Assembly (NCBI GenBank): GCA_945877045.1
Contig: CAMCQW010000005.1
Coordinates: 1 to 22,049, forward strand
Reading direction: 5' to 3'
Origin: Chryseobacterium gleum
GTDB lineage: Bacteria; Bacteroidota; Bacteroidia; Flavobacteriales_D; Crocinitomicaceae
DNA: 22,049 nt
The position numbers and the translations under genes were made by a program. The notes under the pieces were generated by a model. That model did no database searches. It had not been told where the DNA came from and was given only the letters and a program-made list of their open reading frames with translations. This document shows, piece by piece, positions 14,098-22,049 of the stretch. Numbering within the stretch: position 1 is the stretch's first letter; the number at the start of each line of letters is the position of its first letter.

Positions 14098-15906
14098 ATG
14101 AAAACAAAATGCCCAAAAATTATTTTAGGTGTCGGAATATTGCTCTTTTCCGGATTTCTTAAAGCACAATTCATAACCCATGGTCCCGTAATGGGTGGCG
14201 TTACAGATTCTTCACTGCGGATCTTTTTACGTTGTGCCTCTGTACAAAACTTTACCATTGACTTAGATACGGACAGCTTGTTCACCAATCCCATTGCCTA
14301 CCAAAACACCACAGATTTAGCTAAAGATTATTCTGCAATAACTGAATGTGACGGTCTGCAAGCAGGTACAAAGTATTATTACCGCGTACGTTTTGGCGGG
14401 GCAACAGACCTAAAAAAAGGACATTTCAAAACCTTTCCCTTGGAAGGAAGTCCGTCGCATTTTACGTTTGTTACAGGTTCCTGTCAAGAAACGCCTAATA
14501 TGAAGGTCTACGACGTGATGCCGACCTACGACCCCTTGTTTATGTTACATGTTGGAGATTATACGTACCCAAGTTATCAGTTGCCCAATGGATACCCGGC
14601 AAATTGGAACATGATTCCCTTGTCTTATCGTAAAAGGTATGAAGAAAATGTAATGAAAGAAAAACTGCTTCCCTATGTCCCATTGGCATACATGCCCGAC
14701 GACGATGATAATTTTGGTCCCACCCGAAGCCTTTTTGTAAGCACAAGTTTTACGGGCACTTTTCCAAACATCGTAAACCAAATAAACACTTCACCTATTC
14801 AACCCATAGAAAAAACAAATTGTTTGAGGGGTTACCGTTATTTTTTTCCAGGATACGCAACGGTGGATACAACGGAAGGTCATTATCACAGTTTTAAAGC
14901 TGGAAACGTTGAGTTTTTTGTGACAGATGTAAGATCAATGGTTGATCCTTGGTCTGAGGCATATGTTTACGACAGTGTGTTAAATGAGTGGAGTTACAAT
15001 CCGCTTCCTAGCCATTCGATTTTAGGCGACAATCAAATGAATTGGTTATTAAATGGCTTGTCTAGCTCTACGGCGAAATGGAAGTTTATTGTAACCGGGG
15101 TCCCTTTCAATCCAAAGATTTACAACATAATTCAATCGGCTTTATTGGCACAGGGTTATGCTTTCACCATTGCGGGCCAAAGCGGAACAGGAATGCGCTT
15201 GTCCACGTCCTTTGCGGGTTATTGGGGAGGGTATCCTGACGATGTAAATCAAGTAATTCAACACGTAGCGACCAACAACATCAATGGGGTAATGGTGATC
15301 AGCGGAGACACCCACAACAATGTAATGGACGATGGCACCAATTCTTACTTTCCAGAGTTAAACGCCAGTGGATTAAGTGTGACTTCTACAGAATTGGCTT
15401 ATCAAATGTCTTTGTATGGCCCTCTGATTGGTCAACCACCTGTGGAAGATTCTTTGTGGAACGGCGGAGGAAATGGCATTTTTAATACCAACCTAAAAAA
15501 CGGTTTTGGGAAAGTAGAAGTTTTTGGCGATGACTCGGTAAGCTTTTGCGTAATTGATGAGGATGATGTCGCATTGAATTGCATGACCATTTATGCAGAC
15601 GGTTCGGTTTTAAACATGGCTGGAAACACTTACAAAGGATACTTAGACGAAGGATGGTCCTTTTATCCAAACCCGGCCAAGGACAAAATAACCCTAAAAG
15701 GATCTTGTTTAAATGAAAGCAGCACTTTGTTGATCTATGACGTAACGGGAAAAATAAGCCAACAACAAAAGTTGTCAACTGGTCAACTGATTCATTATGA
15801 AATAAGTCTTCCTGCGTATATGGCAAACGGTATTTATTTCGTGGATATACAAGACAAAACAGGAAAGTCACAGGGGATTAAAAAGCTTGTGGTAGAGAGG
15901 AACTGA
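14098..15906 (+). CDS. Secreted PhoD-like metallophosphatase-fold protein with T9SS sorting domain
   Basis: A 602-residue exported protein: N-terminal signal peptide (KTKCPKIILGVGILLFSGFLKAQ, cleavage near 24), a PhoD_N/fibronectin-like domain (about 25-115) with AGTKYYYRVRF, and a PhoD-type metallophosphoesterase domain (about 120-430). Recognisable motifs are FVTGSCQ (Cys129), LHVGDYTYPSY (Asp154, Tyr157), TDVRS (277-280), LGDNQMNWL (309-317) and ISGDTHNNVMDD (Asp404, His406). The usual DDHD-GPNN metal motif is altered to DDDDNFGPT (201-209), so catalysis is uncertain. The last ~80 residues contain FYPNPAKDKI and IYDVTGKISQ, a type A T9SS sorting domain, so the protein is expected on the surface or released. 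It runs against the surrounding minus-strand genes and lies between the two direct repeats, which suggests it was inserted there. Confidence 0.85.
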   Translation: MKTKCPKIILGVGILLFSGFLKAQFITHGPVMGGVTDSSLRIFLRCASVQNFTIDLDTDSLFTNPIAYQNTTDLAKDYSAITECDGLQAGTKYYYRVRFGGATDLKKGHFKTFPLEGSPSHFTFVTGSCQETPNMKVYDVMPTYDPLFMLHVGDYTYPSYQLPNGYPANWNMIPLSYRKRYEENVMKEKLLPYVPLAYMPDDDDNFGPTRSLFVSTSFTGTFPNIVNQINTSPIQPIEKTNCLRGYRYFFPGYATVDTTEGHYHSFKAGNVEFFVTDVRSMVDPWSEAYVYDSVLNEWSYNPLPSHSILGDNQMNWLLNGLSSSTAKWKFIVTGVPFNPKIYNIIQSALLAQGYAFTIAGQSGTGMRLSTSFAGYWGGYPDDVNQVIQHVATNNINGVMVISGDTHNNVMDDGTNSYFPELNASGLSVTSTELAYQMSLYGPLIGQPPVEDSLWNGGGNGIFNTNLKNGFGKVEVFGDDSVSFCVIDEDDVALNCMTIYADGSVLNMAGNTYKGYLDEGWSFYPNPAKDKITLKGSCLNESSTLLIYDVTGKISQQQKLSTGQLIHYEISLPAYMANGIYFVDIQDKTGKSQGIKKLVVERN

Positions 15907-15921
15907 TCGGGAAAGGACAAC

Positions 15922-16041
15922 AATCAAGAACTTCTTTTTTTCGATTGCTTTCATTTTTTTGCCATTGCCAAAGCAAAAACACTTATTTCAATGGTGGGGT
16001 TGTGCTTCTTTATTTCTTTTATTAATGCCTCCAAGGTGGCT
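15922..16041. repeat. Direct repeat, copy 2 (comF 3' end / oxidoreductase 5' fragment)
   Basis: Same orientation and length as 13819-13938. This copy is joined to the complete comF gene, and downstream of comF it carries only the first 11 codons of the oxidoreductase (start codon at 15952-15954) before similarity ends near 15922, 16 bases beyond the PhoD-like stop codon. Confidence 0.9.
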
Positions 16042-16646
16042 CCCGTTGTAATTACATCGTCAACAATCGCAATGTGTTGATATCCCTTATTGGATGAAAC
16101 GTGCCCAAATCCACCGATAACATTCAACCATCGCTCAGCGTTTGATTTTTTTGTTTGACTTTCTGTATGATTCTTTTTAGAAATGTATTGTTTATCAATC
16201 GGGATATTGGTCAGTTCTGAAATCCCCAAAGCAAGTTTTTCACTTTGATTATACCCCCTATTAAATTTCTTCCTATGATGGGTCGGGACAGGAATAAGAG
16301 CATCTATTGTTTCTATTGAATAAGTCCCCATAATGACCCGTGCCATCTTTTTTCCCATTTCGACTCCAAGATCGCCTTTATGACCATATTTAATTTCATG
16401 CAGAATTGTTTGGGAGACGCAGCCCTTTTTAAAATAAAACAAGGCAAAAGTTTGATTAATCTTCACCCTTCCCCAAAATAACTTATCGAGGGCGGATGGA
16501 TTACTTTGTAATTCGAAAAACGTAGCGTGTATTTCTAAGTCACAGCACCAACAGATGTACTTTTCGTTGCTTAATAATTCTCTTTTACAATGACTACATA
16601 AAGGCGGAAAAATCAAATAAAACAAGGAGTTAAAATAATTTAACAT
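15951..16646 (-). CDS. comF: ComF family protein (phosphoribosyltransferase fold)
   Basis: A 231-residue ComF homologue, a family associated with DNA uptake during natural transformation. The N-terminal zinc ribbon has Cys17-x-x-Cys20 and Cys32-x-x-Cys35 (counted from the ATG at 16646). The phosphoribosyltransferase domain includes LHEIKYGHKGDLG, IPVPTHHRKKFNRGYNQSEKLA and the PRPP-binding motif VDDVITTGAT (195-204). The frame extends upstream to a TTG at 16736, but the added 30 residues have no family counterpart, so the first ATG is used. Its stop codon overlaps by ATGA the start of an 11-codon relic of the oxidoreductase gene, showing that comF and the oxidoreductase were once adjacent. 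It is convergent with the PhoD-like gene and diverges from nrdB. Confidence 0.9.
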   Translation of the reverse strand: MLNYFNSLFYLIFPPLCSHCKRELLSNEKYICWCCDLEIHATFFELQSNPSALDKLFWGRVKINQTFALFYFKKGCVSQTILHEIKYGHKGDLGVEMGKKMARVIMGTYSIETIDALIPVPTHHRKKFNRGYNQSEKLALGISELTNIPIDKQYISKKNHTESQTKKSNAERWLNVIGGFGHVSSNKGYQHIAIVDDVITTGATLEALIKEIKKHNPTIEISVFALAMAKK

Positions 16647-16756
16647 TCGCTTATTCCTTTTATGGTCGGTGGTTTTATTAAGTACAAACAATGCCTTGTT
16701 CAAAACCGGTAAGAAGAACCTCGGTAAAAAAATCAAATTCTTTCTAATTTTATATC

Positions 16757-16783
16757 ATAATGATTCTACATAAGAATTATTAT
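16757..16783. repeat. Inverted repeat between comF and nrdB
   Basis: ATAATGATTCT (16757-16767) and AGAATTATTAT (16773-16783) are inverted copies with one G-T pair and a 5-base spacer. It lies in the ~460-base gene-free stretch 16647-17105. It could be an operator or a transcript hairpin; no matching regulator is known. The rest of this stretch is AT-rich and shows, apart from a candidate nrdB promoter, nothing I can identify; no clear NrdR-type box was seen. Confidence 0.4.
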
Positions 16784-16928
16784 TATTTAAGACAGAAAAA
16801 GTTATTAAAAAAGTAAAAATAAAAGTGTGAATATCTTTATTTCAATGTTCAAAAATTCGCAAGGTTAGTCTACCAAAGGGTGTCGTGTTAACTTGTTAAT
16901 AATACAGCGGATATGTTCATTTCTTTAA

Positions 16929-16959
16929 TTGCTTTTAATAATAAAAAAAATAATATTTG
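16929..16959 (+). promoter_or_regulatory. Candidate nrdB-nrdA promoter
   Basis: TTG at 16929-16931, a 19-base spacer and TAATATTTG at 16951-16959 resemble the Bacteroidota promoter, except that the -7 box has three instead of two bases between TA and TTTG. It would give a 5' leader of about 140 bases. A second weaker match, TAAATTTT at 17077-17084, lies just before the coding region. Confidence 0.35.
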
Positions 16960-17105
16960 TAGGCCTCAAAGTTTAAAGGACATTTACAAGATCAAGCGTA
17001 AATGAAATCAAAAACGAGAGGATACAAAACCCTTTTGTGAATTAACCAACACCGATTTATGCCTTGCATCTATTGGTAAATTTTTAGATGTTTTTAAATA
17101 CCATT

Positions 17106-18080
17106 ATGAATAAAATTGAGCCTATCCTACAAGAAAATACAAATCGCTTTGTATTATTTCCTATTCAACACAACGACATTTGGTCTTTTTATAAAAAAGC
17201 AGAGGCTAGTTTTTGGACGGCTGAAGAAATTGATTTGTCTTCTGATCTTATTGACTGGGACAGTAAATTAAATGACGATGAGCGACATTTTATCAAGCAT
17301 GTCTTGGCCTTTTTTGCGGCTTCTGATGGGATTGTTAATGAAAATTTAGCGCAAAACTTCCTTTCGGAAGTACAATATACAGAAGCAAAGTTTTTCTATG
17401 GTTTTCAACTAGCGGCGGAGAATATACATTCGGAAACCTACTCCTTGTTAATTGACACCTATATCAAAGACACCGCGGAGAAAACGCATTTGTTTAATGC
17501 AATCGAGACACTAGATTGTGTGAAGAAAAAGGCTGATTGGGCATTAAGATGGATTGATAAGGGATCCTTTGCAGAAAGACTCGTGGCATTCGCTGCAGTA
17601 GAAGGAATCTTCTTTTCAGGCTCGTTTTGTTCGATCTTTTGGTTGAAAAAAAGAGGTTTAATGCCTGGATTATCCTTTTCTAATGAATTGATTTCACGTG
17701 ACGAAGGCTTGCATTGTGATTTTGCTTGCTTACTTTACACAAAGCACCTTGACGAAAAGCTTCCAAAGGAAAAAGTAATGGAAATAATAATAGATGCCGT
17801 TGCTATTGAAAAAGAATTTGTAACCGATTCATTGCCCGTAAAACTTATTGGTATGAACAGTGATTTGATGGGGCAATACATTGAATTTGTTGCGGATCGT
17901 TTGTTGGTTGAGTTAGGTAATCCGCGGGTATTTAATACCGCAAATCCTTTTGATTTCATGGAAATGATTTCCCTTCAAGGGAAGGCTAACTTCTTTGAGA
18001 AGCGGGTTGGTGAATATCAAAAAGCAGGCGTTTTAAACAATAATGGAGAGCAGTCATTTAGCTTAAATGAAGATTTTTAA
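17106..18080 (+). CDS. nrdB: Class Ia ribonucleotide reductase, beta (radical) subunit
   Basis: The R2 subunit holds the diiron-tyrosyl radical that drives reduction of ribonucleotides to deoxyribonucleotides by the alpha subunit. Counting from the ATG at 17106 (324 residues), the metal ligands are Asp74, Glu105, His108, Glu166, Glu200 and His203, and the radical tyrosine is Tyr112, all with the spacing of E. coli R2 (ENIHSETYS, VEGIFFSGSF, SRDEGLHCDF). The C-terminal FSLNEDF resembles the eukaryotic FTLDADF tail that docks into the alpha subunit. The frame has an earlier ATG at 17088; the later one is chosen because MNKIEPILQENTNRFVLFPI matches the usual N-terminus. It is followed after 21 bases by nrdA, so the two form an operon. 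Confidence 0.95.
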   Translation: MNKIEPILQENTNRFVLFPIQHNDIWSFYKKAEASFWTAEEIDLSSDLIDWDSKLNDDERHFIKHVLAFFAASDGIVNENLAQNFLSEVQYTEAKFFYGFQLAAENIHSETYSLLIDTYIKDTAEKTHLFNAIETLDCVKKKADWALRWIDKGSFAERLVAFAAVEGIFFSGSFCSIFWLKKRGLMPGLSFSNELISRDEGLHCDFACLLYTKHLDEKLPKEKVMEIIIDAVAIEKEFVTDSLPVKLIGMNSDLMGQYIEFVADRLLVELGNPRVFNTANPFDFMEMISLQGKANFFEKRVGEYQKAGVLNNNGEQSFSLNEDF

Positions 18081-18101
18081 ATAGATTTAGTAAGAAGAAT
18101 T

Positions 18102-20468
18102 ATGTACGTAGTAAAAAGAGATGCAAAAAAAGAGACGGTAAAGTTTGATAAAATTACCGCAAGAATTGTTAAAATGTGTTATGGACTTGACCCGCTGGTC
18201 TCTCCTGAAGCCGTAGCAATGAAAGTTATTGAGGGTATTTACGATGGTGTTACGACAATAGATTTAGATAATTTAGCAGCAGAAGTTGCTGCCGGTAAAT
18301 CAATAGACCATCCCGATTACGCATTGCTGGCATCTAGAATCGCAGTGTCGAACCTTCATAAAGAAACAAAAAAGACCTTTTCAGATGTAATGCACGATTT
18401 ATATACTTACATAGATCCTAAAACCAACTTGCCTGCTGCACTACTAGCTGATGATGTTTATCAGATAATCATGGACAATAAAGAATTACTTGATTCCAGT
18501 ATTATTTACGACAGAGATTTCCGATATGATTATTTTGGGTTTAAAACTTTGACACGTTCTTATTTAATGAAATTAAATGGGCGGATTGCTGAGCGGCCTC
18601 AACAAATGCTTATGCGTGTAGCATTGGGTATACACAAAAGAGACATCGCTGCAGCCTTAAAAACCTACCACCTAATGTCAGAAGGTTGGTTTACCCACGC
18701 AACTCCAACCTTGTTTAATGCCGGTACTCCAAAGCCACAAATGTCTTCTTGTTTTTTACTAACAATGAAAGAAGATAGCATTGAAGGGATTTACGACACC
18801 TTAAAGTCTTGTGCGCAAATTTCTCAATCGGCTGGAGGAATTGGATTGGCTATTCACAACATTCGTGCAACTGGATCATACATTAAAGGGACAAATGGTA
18901 CTTCAAATGGTATCGTACCCATGTTGCGGGTCTTCAACGACACCGCTCGCTATGTTGATCAAGGCGGAGGAAAAAGAAAAGGGTCATTTGCTATGTATAT
19001 TGAGCCTTGGCATGCTGACGTATTTGATTTTCTTGATTTAAAGAAAAACCATGGTAAAGAAGAAAATAGAACACGAGACCTATTTTTAGCGCTTTGGATT
19101 CCTGATCTTTTCATGAAAAGAGTAAAAGAAAATGGGGAGTGGACATTAATGTGCCCACACGAATGTCCTGGACTTTCTGATGTTCATAGTGACGCTTTTG
19201 AGAAGTTATACCTACAATACGAAAAAGAAGGAAAGGGTAGAAAAACAATCAAAGCACAGGACCTTTGGTTTAAAATTCTAGAATCTCAAATCGAAACTGG
19301 AACTCCTTATATGTTATATAAAGACGCGGCGAATGCTAAGTCCAATCAACAAAACTTGGGAACCATTAAGTCGTCTAATTTGTGCACGGAAATTATTGAA
19401 TACACTGCCCCTGATGAAATAGCCGTATGTAACCTTGCTTCACTTGCACTCCCTAAATATGTAAATGAAGATAAGTCATTTGACCACAACAAATTGTTTG
19501 AGGTAACCTATCAAGCAACGGTAAATTTAAATCGTATTATTGATGAAAATTTTTATCCTGTTGAGGACGCTCGTAGGTCTAACATGCGCCACCGACCGAT
19601 TGGTTTAGGTGTACAAGGACTTGCTGACACGTTCATTCTTATGGGCTTTCCTTTCGAATCAGTGGAAGCTCGAAATTTAAACAGAGAAATTTTTGAAACG
19701 ATCTACTTTGCTGCAATGACCGCGTCTAAAGATCAAGCAATTGAGTTTGGAACCTATGAAACATATGCTGGGTCACCCGTTTCACAAGGGGTGTTTCAAT
19801 ATGACATGTGGGGAGTAACTCCCTCTAACAGATGGGAATGGAGCCAGCTTAAAGAGGAAGTTAAAAAACATGGCGTAAGAAACTCCTTGCTTTTAGCGCC
19901 AATGCCAACGGCTTCAACGGCTCAAATACTTGGTAACAATGAATGTTTTGAACCTTATACATCAAACATTTATACAAGACGTGTTTTGTCAGGCGAGTTT
20001 ATTATTGTGAATCGTCATTTATTAAAAGACTTGGTTCGTTCTGGTCTTTGGAATAGAGATATGCGACACAAAATAATGGCTGCAAATGGGTCTATTCAAA
20101 ACATTACTGAAATACCTCAAGACATAAAAGATTTATATAAAACAGCCTGGGAGATTTCTCAAAAAGCGATTATTGAACTCGCAGCAGATAGAGGAGCTTA
20201 CATTTGCCAAAGCCAATCACTCAATATATTTATGGAGAATGCAAACTTCGGTAAGCTAACATCTATGCATTTTTATGGTTGGGAAAAGGGATTGAAAACT
20301 GGTATGTATTACCTTCGGACAAAAGCGGCGACAGACGCTATTAAGTTTACATTAGACCAGGTTATTTCTGAAGAAAGTACAGAAGATGAAAGTCTTAGCC
20401 TGGAAGAACAAGCTGCTATTGCTTGTTCAATCGAAAACCCAGACTCTTGTGAAATGTGTTCTGGATAG
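18102..20468 (+). CDS. nrdA: Class Ia ribonucleotide reductase, alpha (catalytic) subunit
   Basis: The R1 subunit reduces ribonucleoside diphosphates. The 788-residue protein starts with an ATP-cone regulatory domain (about 1-90, MYVVKRDAKKETVKFDKITARI), then the ten-stranded barrel. Active-site residues are Cys217 (SSCFLL), Asn426, Cys428 and Glu430 (NLCTE), and Cys443 (VCNLASLAL). The radical-transfer pair is Tyr736-Tyr737 (GMYYLRT), and the C-terminal reductant cysteines are Cys783 and Cys786 (SCEMC). These positions fall one below those of human RRM1 (218, 427, 429, 431, 444, 737/738), so this is the eukaryote-like subclass. A complete ATP cone implies dATP feedback inhibition. A weak AAGAAG precedes the start. 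It converges on the next gene with only two bases between stop codons. Confidence 0.97.
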   Translation: MYVVKRDAKKETVKFDKITARIVKMCYGLDPLVSPEAVAMKVIEGIYDGVTTIDLDNLAAEVAAGKSIDHPDYALLASRIAVSNLHKETKKTFSDVMHDLYTYIDPKTNLPAALLADDVYQIIMDNKELLDSSIIYDRDFRYDYFGFKTLTRSYLMKLNGRIAERPQQMLMRVALGIHKRDIAAALKTYHLMSEGWFTHATPTLFNAGTPKPQMSSCFLLTMKEDSIEGIYDTLKSCAQISQSAGGIGLAIHNIRATGSYIKGTNGTSNGIVPMLRVFNDTARYVDQGGGKRKGSFAMYIEPWHADVFDFLDLKKNHGKEENRTRDLFLALWIPDLFMKRVKENGEWTLMCPHECPGLSDVHSDAFEKLYLQYEKEGKGRKTIKAQDLWFKILESQIETGTPYMLYKDAANAKSNQQNLGTIKSSNLCTEIIEYTAPDEIAVCNLASLALPKYVNEDKSFDHNKLFEVTYQATVNLNRIIDENFYPVEDARRSNMRHRPIGLGVQGLADTFILMGFPFESVEARNLNREIFETIYFAAMTASKDQAIEFGTYETYAGSPVSQGVFQYDMWGVTPSNRWEWSQLKEEVKKHGVRNSLLLAPMPTASTAQILGNNECFEPYTSNIYTRRVLSGEFIIVNRHLLKDLVRSGLWNRDMRHKIMAANGSIQNITEIPQDIKDLYKTAWEISQKAIIELAADRGAYICQSQSLNIFMENANFGKLTSMHFYGWEKGLKTGMYYLRTKAATDAIKFTLDQVISEESTEDESLSLEEQAAIACSIENPDSCEMCSG

Positions 20469-20470
20469 AA

Positions 20471-22049
20471 CTAGTTGCTATCTAAGTTTTGGAAGTGTTC
20501 AAAAAATTGGTAAAAACAAGCCTCGCTTTCTTTTTTTGCGATTGCAAAAGCGTTTTGATCGATTAGGTCTTTCGTTAGTATGCTCTTCGAGTCAAAGTTA
20601 TATCTTAAACTTCCGAATGGAGTAATGAAGCCATACCCTCGAATAGTTGAGAAAAACGCAAATTCCTTTGCTGTTGGACTCATCAAGTCTTTACTAAAAA
20701 TGAACTCCTCGCTCGATAATCCTAATTGATGTAACAATGTGGCGGCTAAATCTGCTTGTGAGCCTACTTTTTCTATTTTTTTGCCGCGATATGCCTGAGA
20801 AATTGGATCTCCAAAAATTAATAAGGGGATATTAAAAAATGCCGTTTCAAAGGGTGAATTAATCCCCGGGGTGGCGTGGCCATGATCTGACAAAATCACA
20901 AAAACGGTGTTTTTATACCATTCACACGTTTTACTTTTCGCGATAAATTCAGCGAAGCATTTATCCGCATAAATCATCGAGTTTAAATAATTGCATTCCT
21001 CCCCTGAAAACTTAGGTTTACCAGCTTTTGGGTGGTCATATGGAGAATGCGTACTACCTGTAAAGGCGCATTGAAGAAATGGTTGTTTTGCTGTCTTGAT
21101 TTCCGCAAGCAAAAAGGCATATAAGTCTTTGTCGTAATAATTTAACTTTCCCTTTTTTAGTCCGCTTGGAAAATCATTTTCATCTTTCAATTCGTCAAAT
21201 CCGTGCTCCATTAAAAACCCTTTTATATTTCCATATTTTAAGTCCCCACTAAATAAATACTGCGTTGAGTAGCCTTGATTTTTCAGCTTCTCATTAATCG
21301 TGGGGAGATTTCTATGTTTTTCCGGGTAAAGAGAAATGGCCGTTTCTGGAATACTAGGATAACCCGCGAATATTGATGTGTTCCCAATTTCAGACGTTGT
21401 ATTTGTTGCGAAAACATTCGTGAATAAAACTCCCTCCTTTGCTAATTGATCAAAATAAGGTGTGGCCGTTTTTCCGGGGTGAATACAGCCCATTGCATTG
21501 GCAGACCAACCCTCTAAAATAATAAGAACGATGTTTGGTTTTGGGCTGCTTATAAAATTATTTTGGTGGGCGCGATCGAAAGAATAAAGGTCCTTTGTAA
21601 TCTTTTCTGCTTCGCCGAGCTTTAGTTTCGGCAAGTGATCCGCTGCATCACTTTTATTATATAGTACATAGCTGTTCCCAAAGAAATAGGCGGAATTAAC
21701 CGAAATGTCATTCATGATTTGATGCTCCGAAAAATAGGCGGAATCTATATTGATCGGAATCTGCTGCAGTCCTCCACGCGCCATTACAAGAATTAAACTT
21801 AAACCTATAAAGATGCTTAAAACTGAATGGGCGATAAAGACCCATCTGCTTTTTGCGGGTTCTTGGGGAATATTTATAAATAGTTTAGCTTTTCTCAATA
21901 AATAAAAACCCAGACTTAGTTCAATAATTAGTAATAACAGAAAATACAAGATTGAAGGGGCGTCTGCCGTTCTAAGTACCTCACCTGGCATGGAGAGATG
22001 CATAAATACGCGAGAAGTAAGTTTGTGCCCCCATTCAAAGTAGGAAATA
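20471..22049 (-). CDS. LTA synthase-family (alkaline phosphatase superfamily) membrane protein, 5' end outside window
   Basis: The frame stays open to the window edge (the codons before the ATG at 22001-22003 read ...YFEWGHKLTSRVF), so the gene begins outside. Visible are two membrane segments (about 18-35 and 56-75 counted from that ATG), then an extracytoplasmic sulfatase-fold domain. Motifs correspond to LtaS: NIVLIILEGWSAN with metal ligand Glu164, the nucleophile threonine in NTTSE (Thr203), FTGSTHSPY with His319, and VILSDHGHATP with Asp373-His374. Family members transfer phosphoglycerol or phosphoethanolamine, or act as related phosphodiesterases, on the outer face of the inner membrane. 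Gram-negative Bacteroidota have no lipoteichoic acid, so the acceptor here is probably a lipid or glycan of unknown kind. Convergent with nrdA. Confidence 0.85.
   Translation of the reverse strand, partial: ISYFEWGHKLTSRVFMHLSMPGEVLRTADAPSILYFLLLLIIELSLGFYLLRKAKLFINIPQEPAKSRWVFIAHSVLSIFIGLSLILVMARGGLQQIPINIDSAYFSEHQIMNDISVNSAYFFGNSYVLYNKSDAADHLPKLKLGEAEKITKDLYSFDRAHQNNFISSPKPNIVLIILEGWSANAMGCIHPGKTATPYFDQLAKEGVLFTNVFATNTTSEIGNTSIFAGYPSIPETAISLYPEKHRNLPTINEKLKNQGYSTQYLFSGDLKYGNIKGFLMEHGFDELKDENDFPSGLKKGKLNYYDKDLYAFLLAEIKTAKQPFLQCAFTGSTHSPYDHPKAGKPKFSGEECNYLNSMIYADKCFAEFIAKSKTCEWYKNTVFVILSDHGHATPGINSPFETAFFNIPLLIFGDPISQAYRGKKIEKVGSQADLAATLLHQLGLSSEEFIFSKDLMSPTAKEFAFFSTIRGYGFITPFGSLRYNFDSKSILTKDLIDQNAFAIAKKESEACFYQFFEHFQNLDSN

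Noticed and set aside
15766..15790. Short AGTTG/CAACT inverted repeats near the end of the PhoD-like gene
   Set aside because: Short, inside the coding sequence, without a T-tract and not at the gene end, so no terminator or site call is justified.
15482..15871. 129-codon minus-strand frame opposite the PhoD-like gene
   Set aside because: Lies wholly opposite the 3' half of a clearly coding sequence that includes its T9SS domain.
13819..16041. Transposon or insertion sequence as explanation for the flanking repeats
   Set aside because: No transposase gene, no terminal inverted repeats, and the repeats are derived from host genes and are 120 bp long.

Overview
The window reads as a low-GC chromosomal segment of a Bacteroidota bacterium, most likely order Flavobacteriales; family is not resolvable here. 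Evidence: two predicted secreted proteins end in type IX secretion (T9SS) type A sorting domains (YPNP motif, IYDVTGK-like strand), promoters fit the Bacteroidota TTG / TAnnTTTG pattern, Shine-Dalgarno sequences are weak or absent, and the class Ia ribonucleotide reductase is of the eukaryote-like type, as is usual in this phylum.

Layout. 1-1449 (+): tail of a YicC-type endoribonuclease, guanylate kinase (gmk) and nicotinate-nucleotide adenylyltransferase (nadD), nearly overlapping, one operon. 1450-3410 (-): a TrmH/SpoU-family RNA methyltransferase followed by a secreted LVIVD-repeat protein with a T9SS tail. 3496-6129 (+): mutS. 6170-6623 (+): a tRNA promoter, a long leader that carries a tRNA-Gly-like 5' half, tRNA-Gly(GCC), tRNA-Leu(UAA), a terminator and a three-hairpin segment. 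6675-13851 (-): kup potassium transporter, a TMTC-like GT-C/TPR membrane protein, an S41 C-terminal processing protease, dCMP deaminase and an FAD-dependent DAO-family oxidoreductase, all tightly spaced. 14098-15906 (+): a secreted PhoD-like protein with a T9SS tail, lying between two 120-bp direct repeats. 15951-16646 (-): comF. 17106-20468 (+): nrdB-nrdA. 20471 to the window end (-): an LTA-synthase/sulfatase-fold membrane enzyme, cut by the window edge.

The most notable structure is at 13819-16041. The last ~25 codons of comF, the ATGA overlap with the oxidoreductase gene and that gene's first ~11 codons occur twice, 2.1 kb apart, on either side of the oppositely oriented PhoD-like gene. 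The simplest reading is that an ancestral comF-oxidoreductase operon was split by insertion of a ~2 kb segment carrying the PhoD-like gene, leaving a duplicated junction. The truncated copy now forms a chimeric 67-codon ORF that still overlaps the oxidoreductase start codon.

Nucleotide metabolism is prominent (gmk, nadD, dCMP deaminase, nrdAB), with mismatch repair and envelope or surface functions around it. I found no CRISPR array, transposase, phage gene or recognisable defence system, and no convincing wholly new system; the interest lies in the split operon, the degenerate PhoD active-site motif and the tRNA leader.
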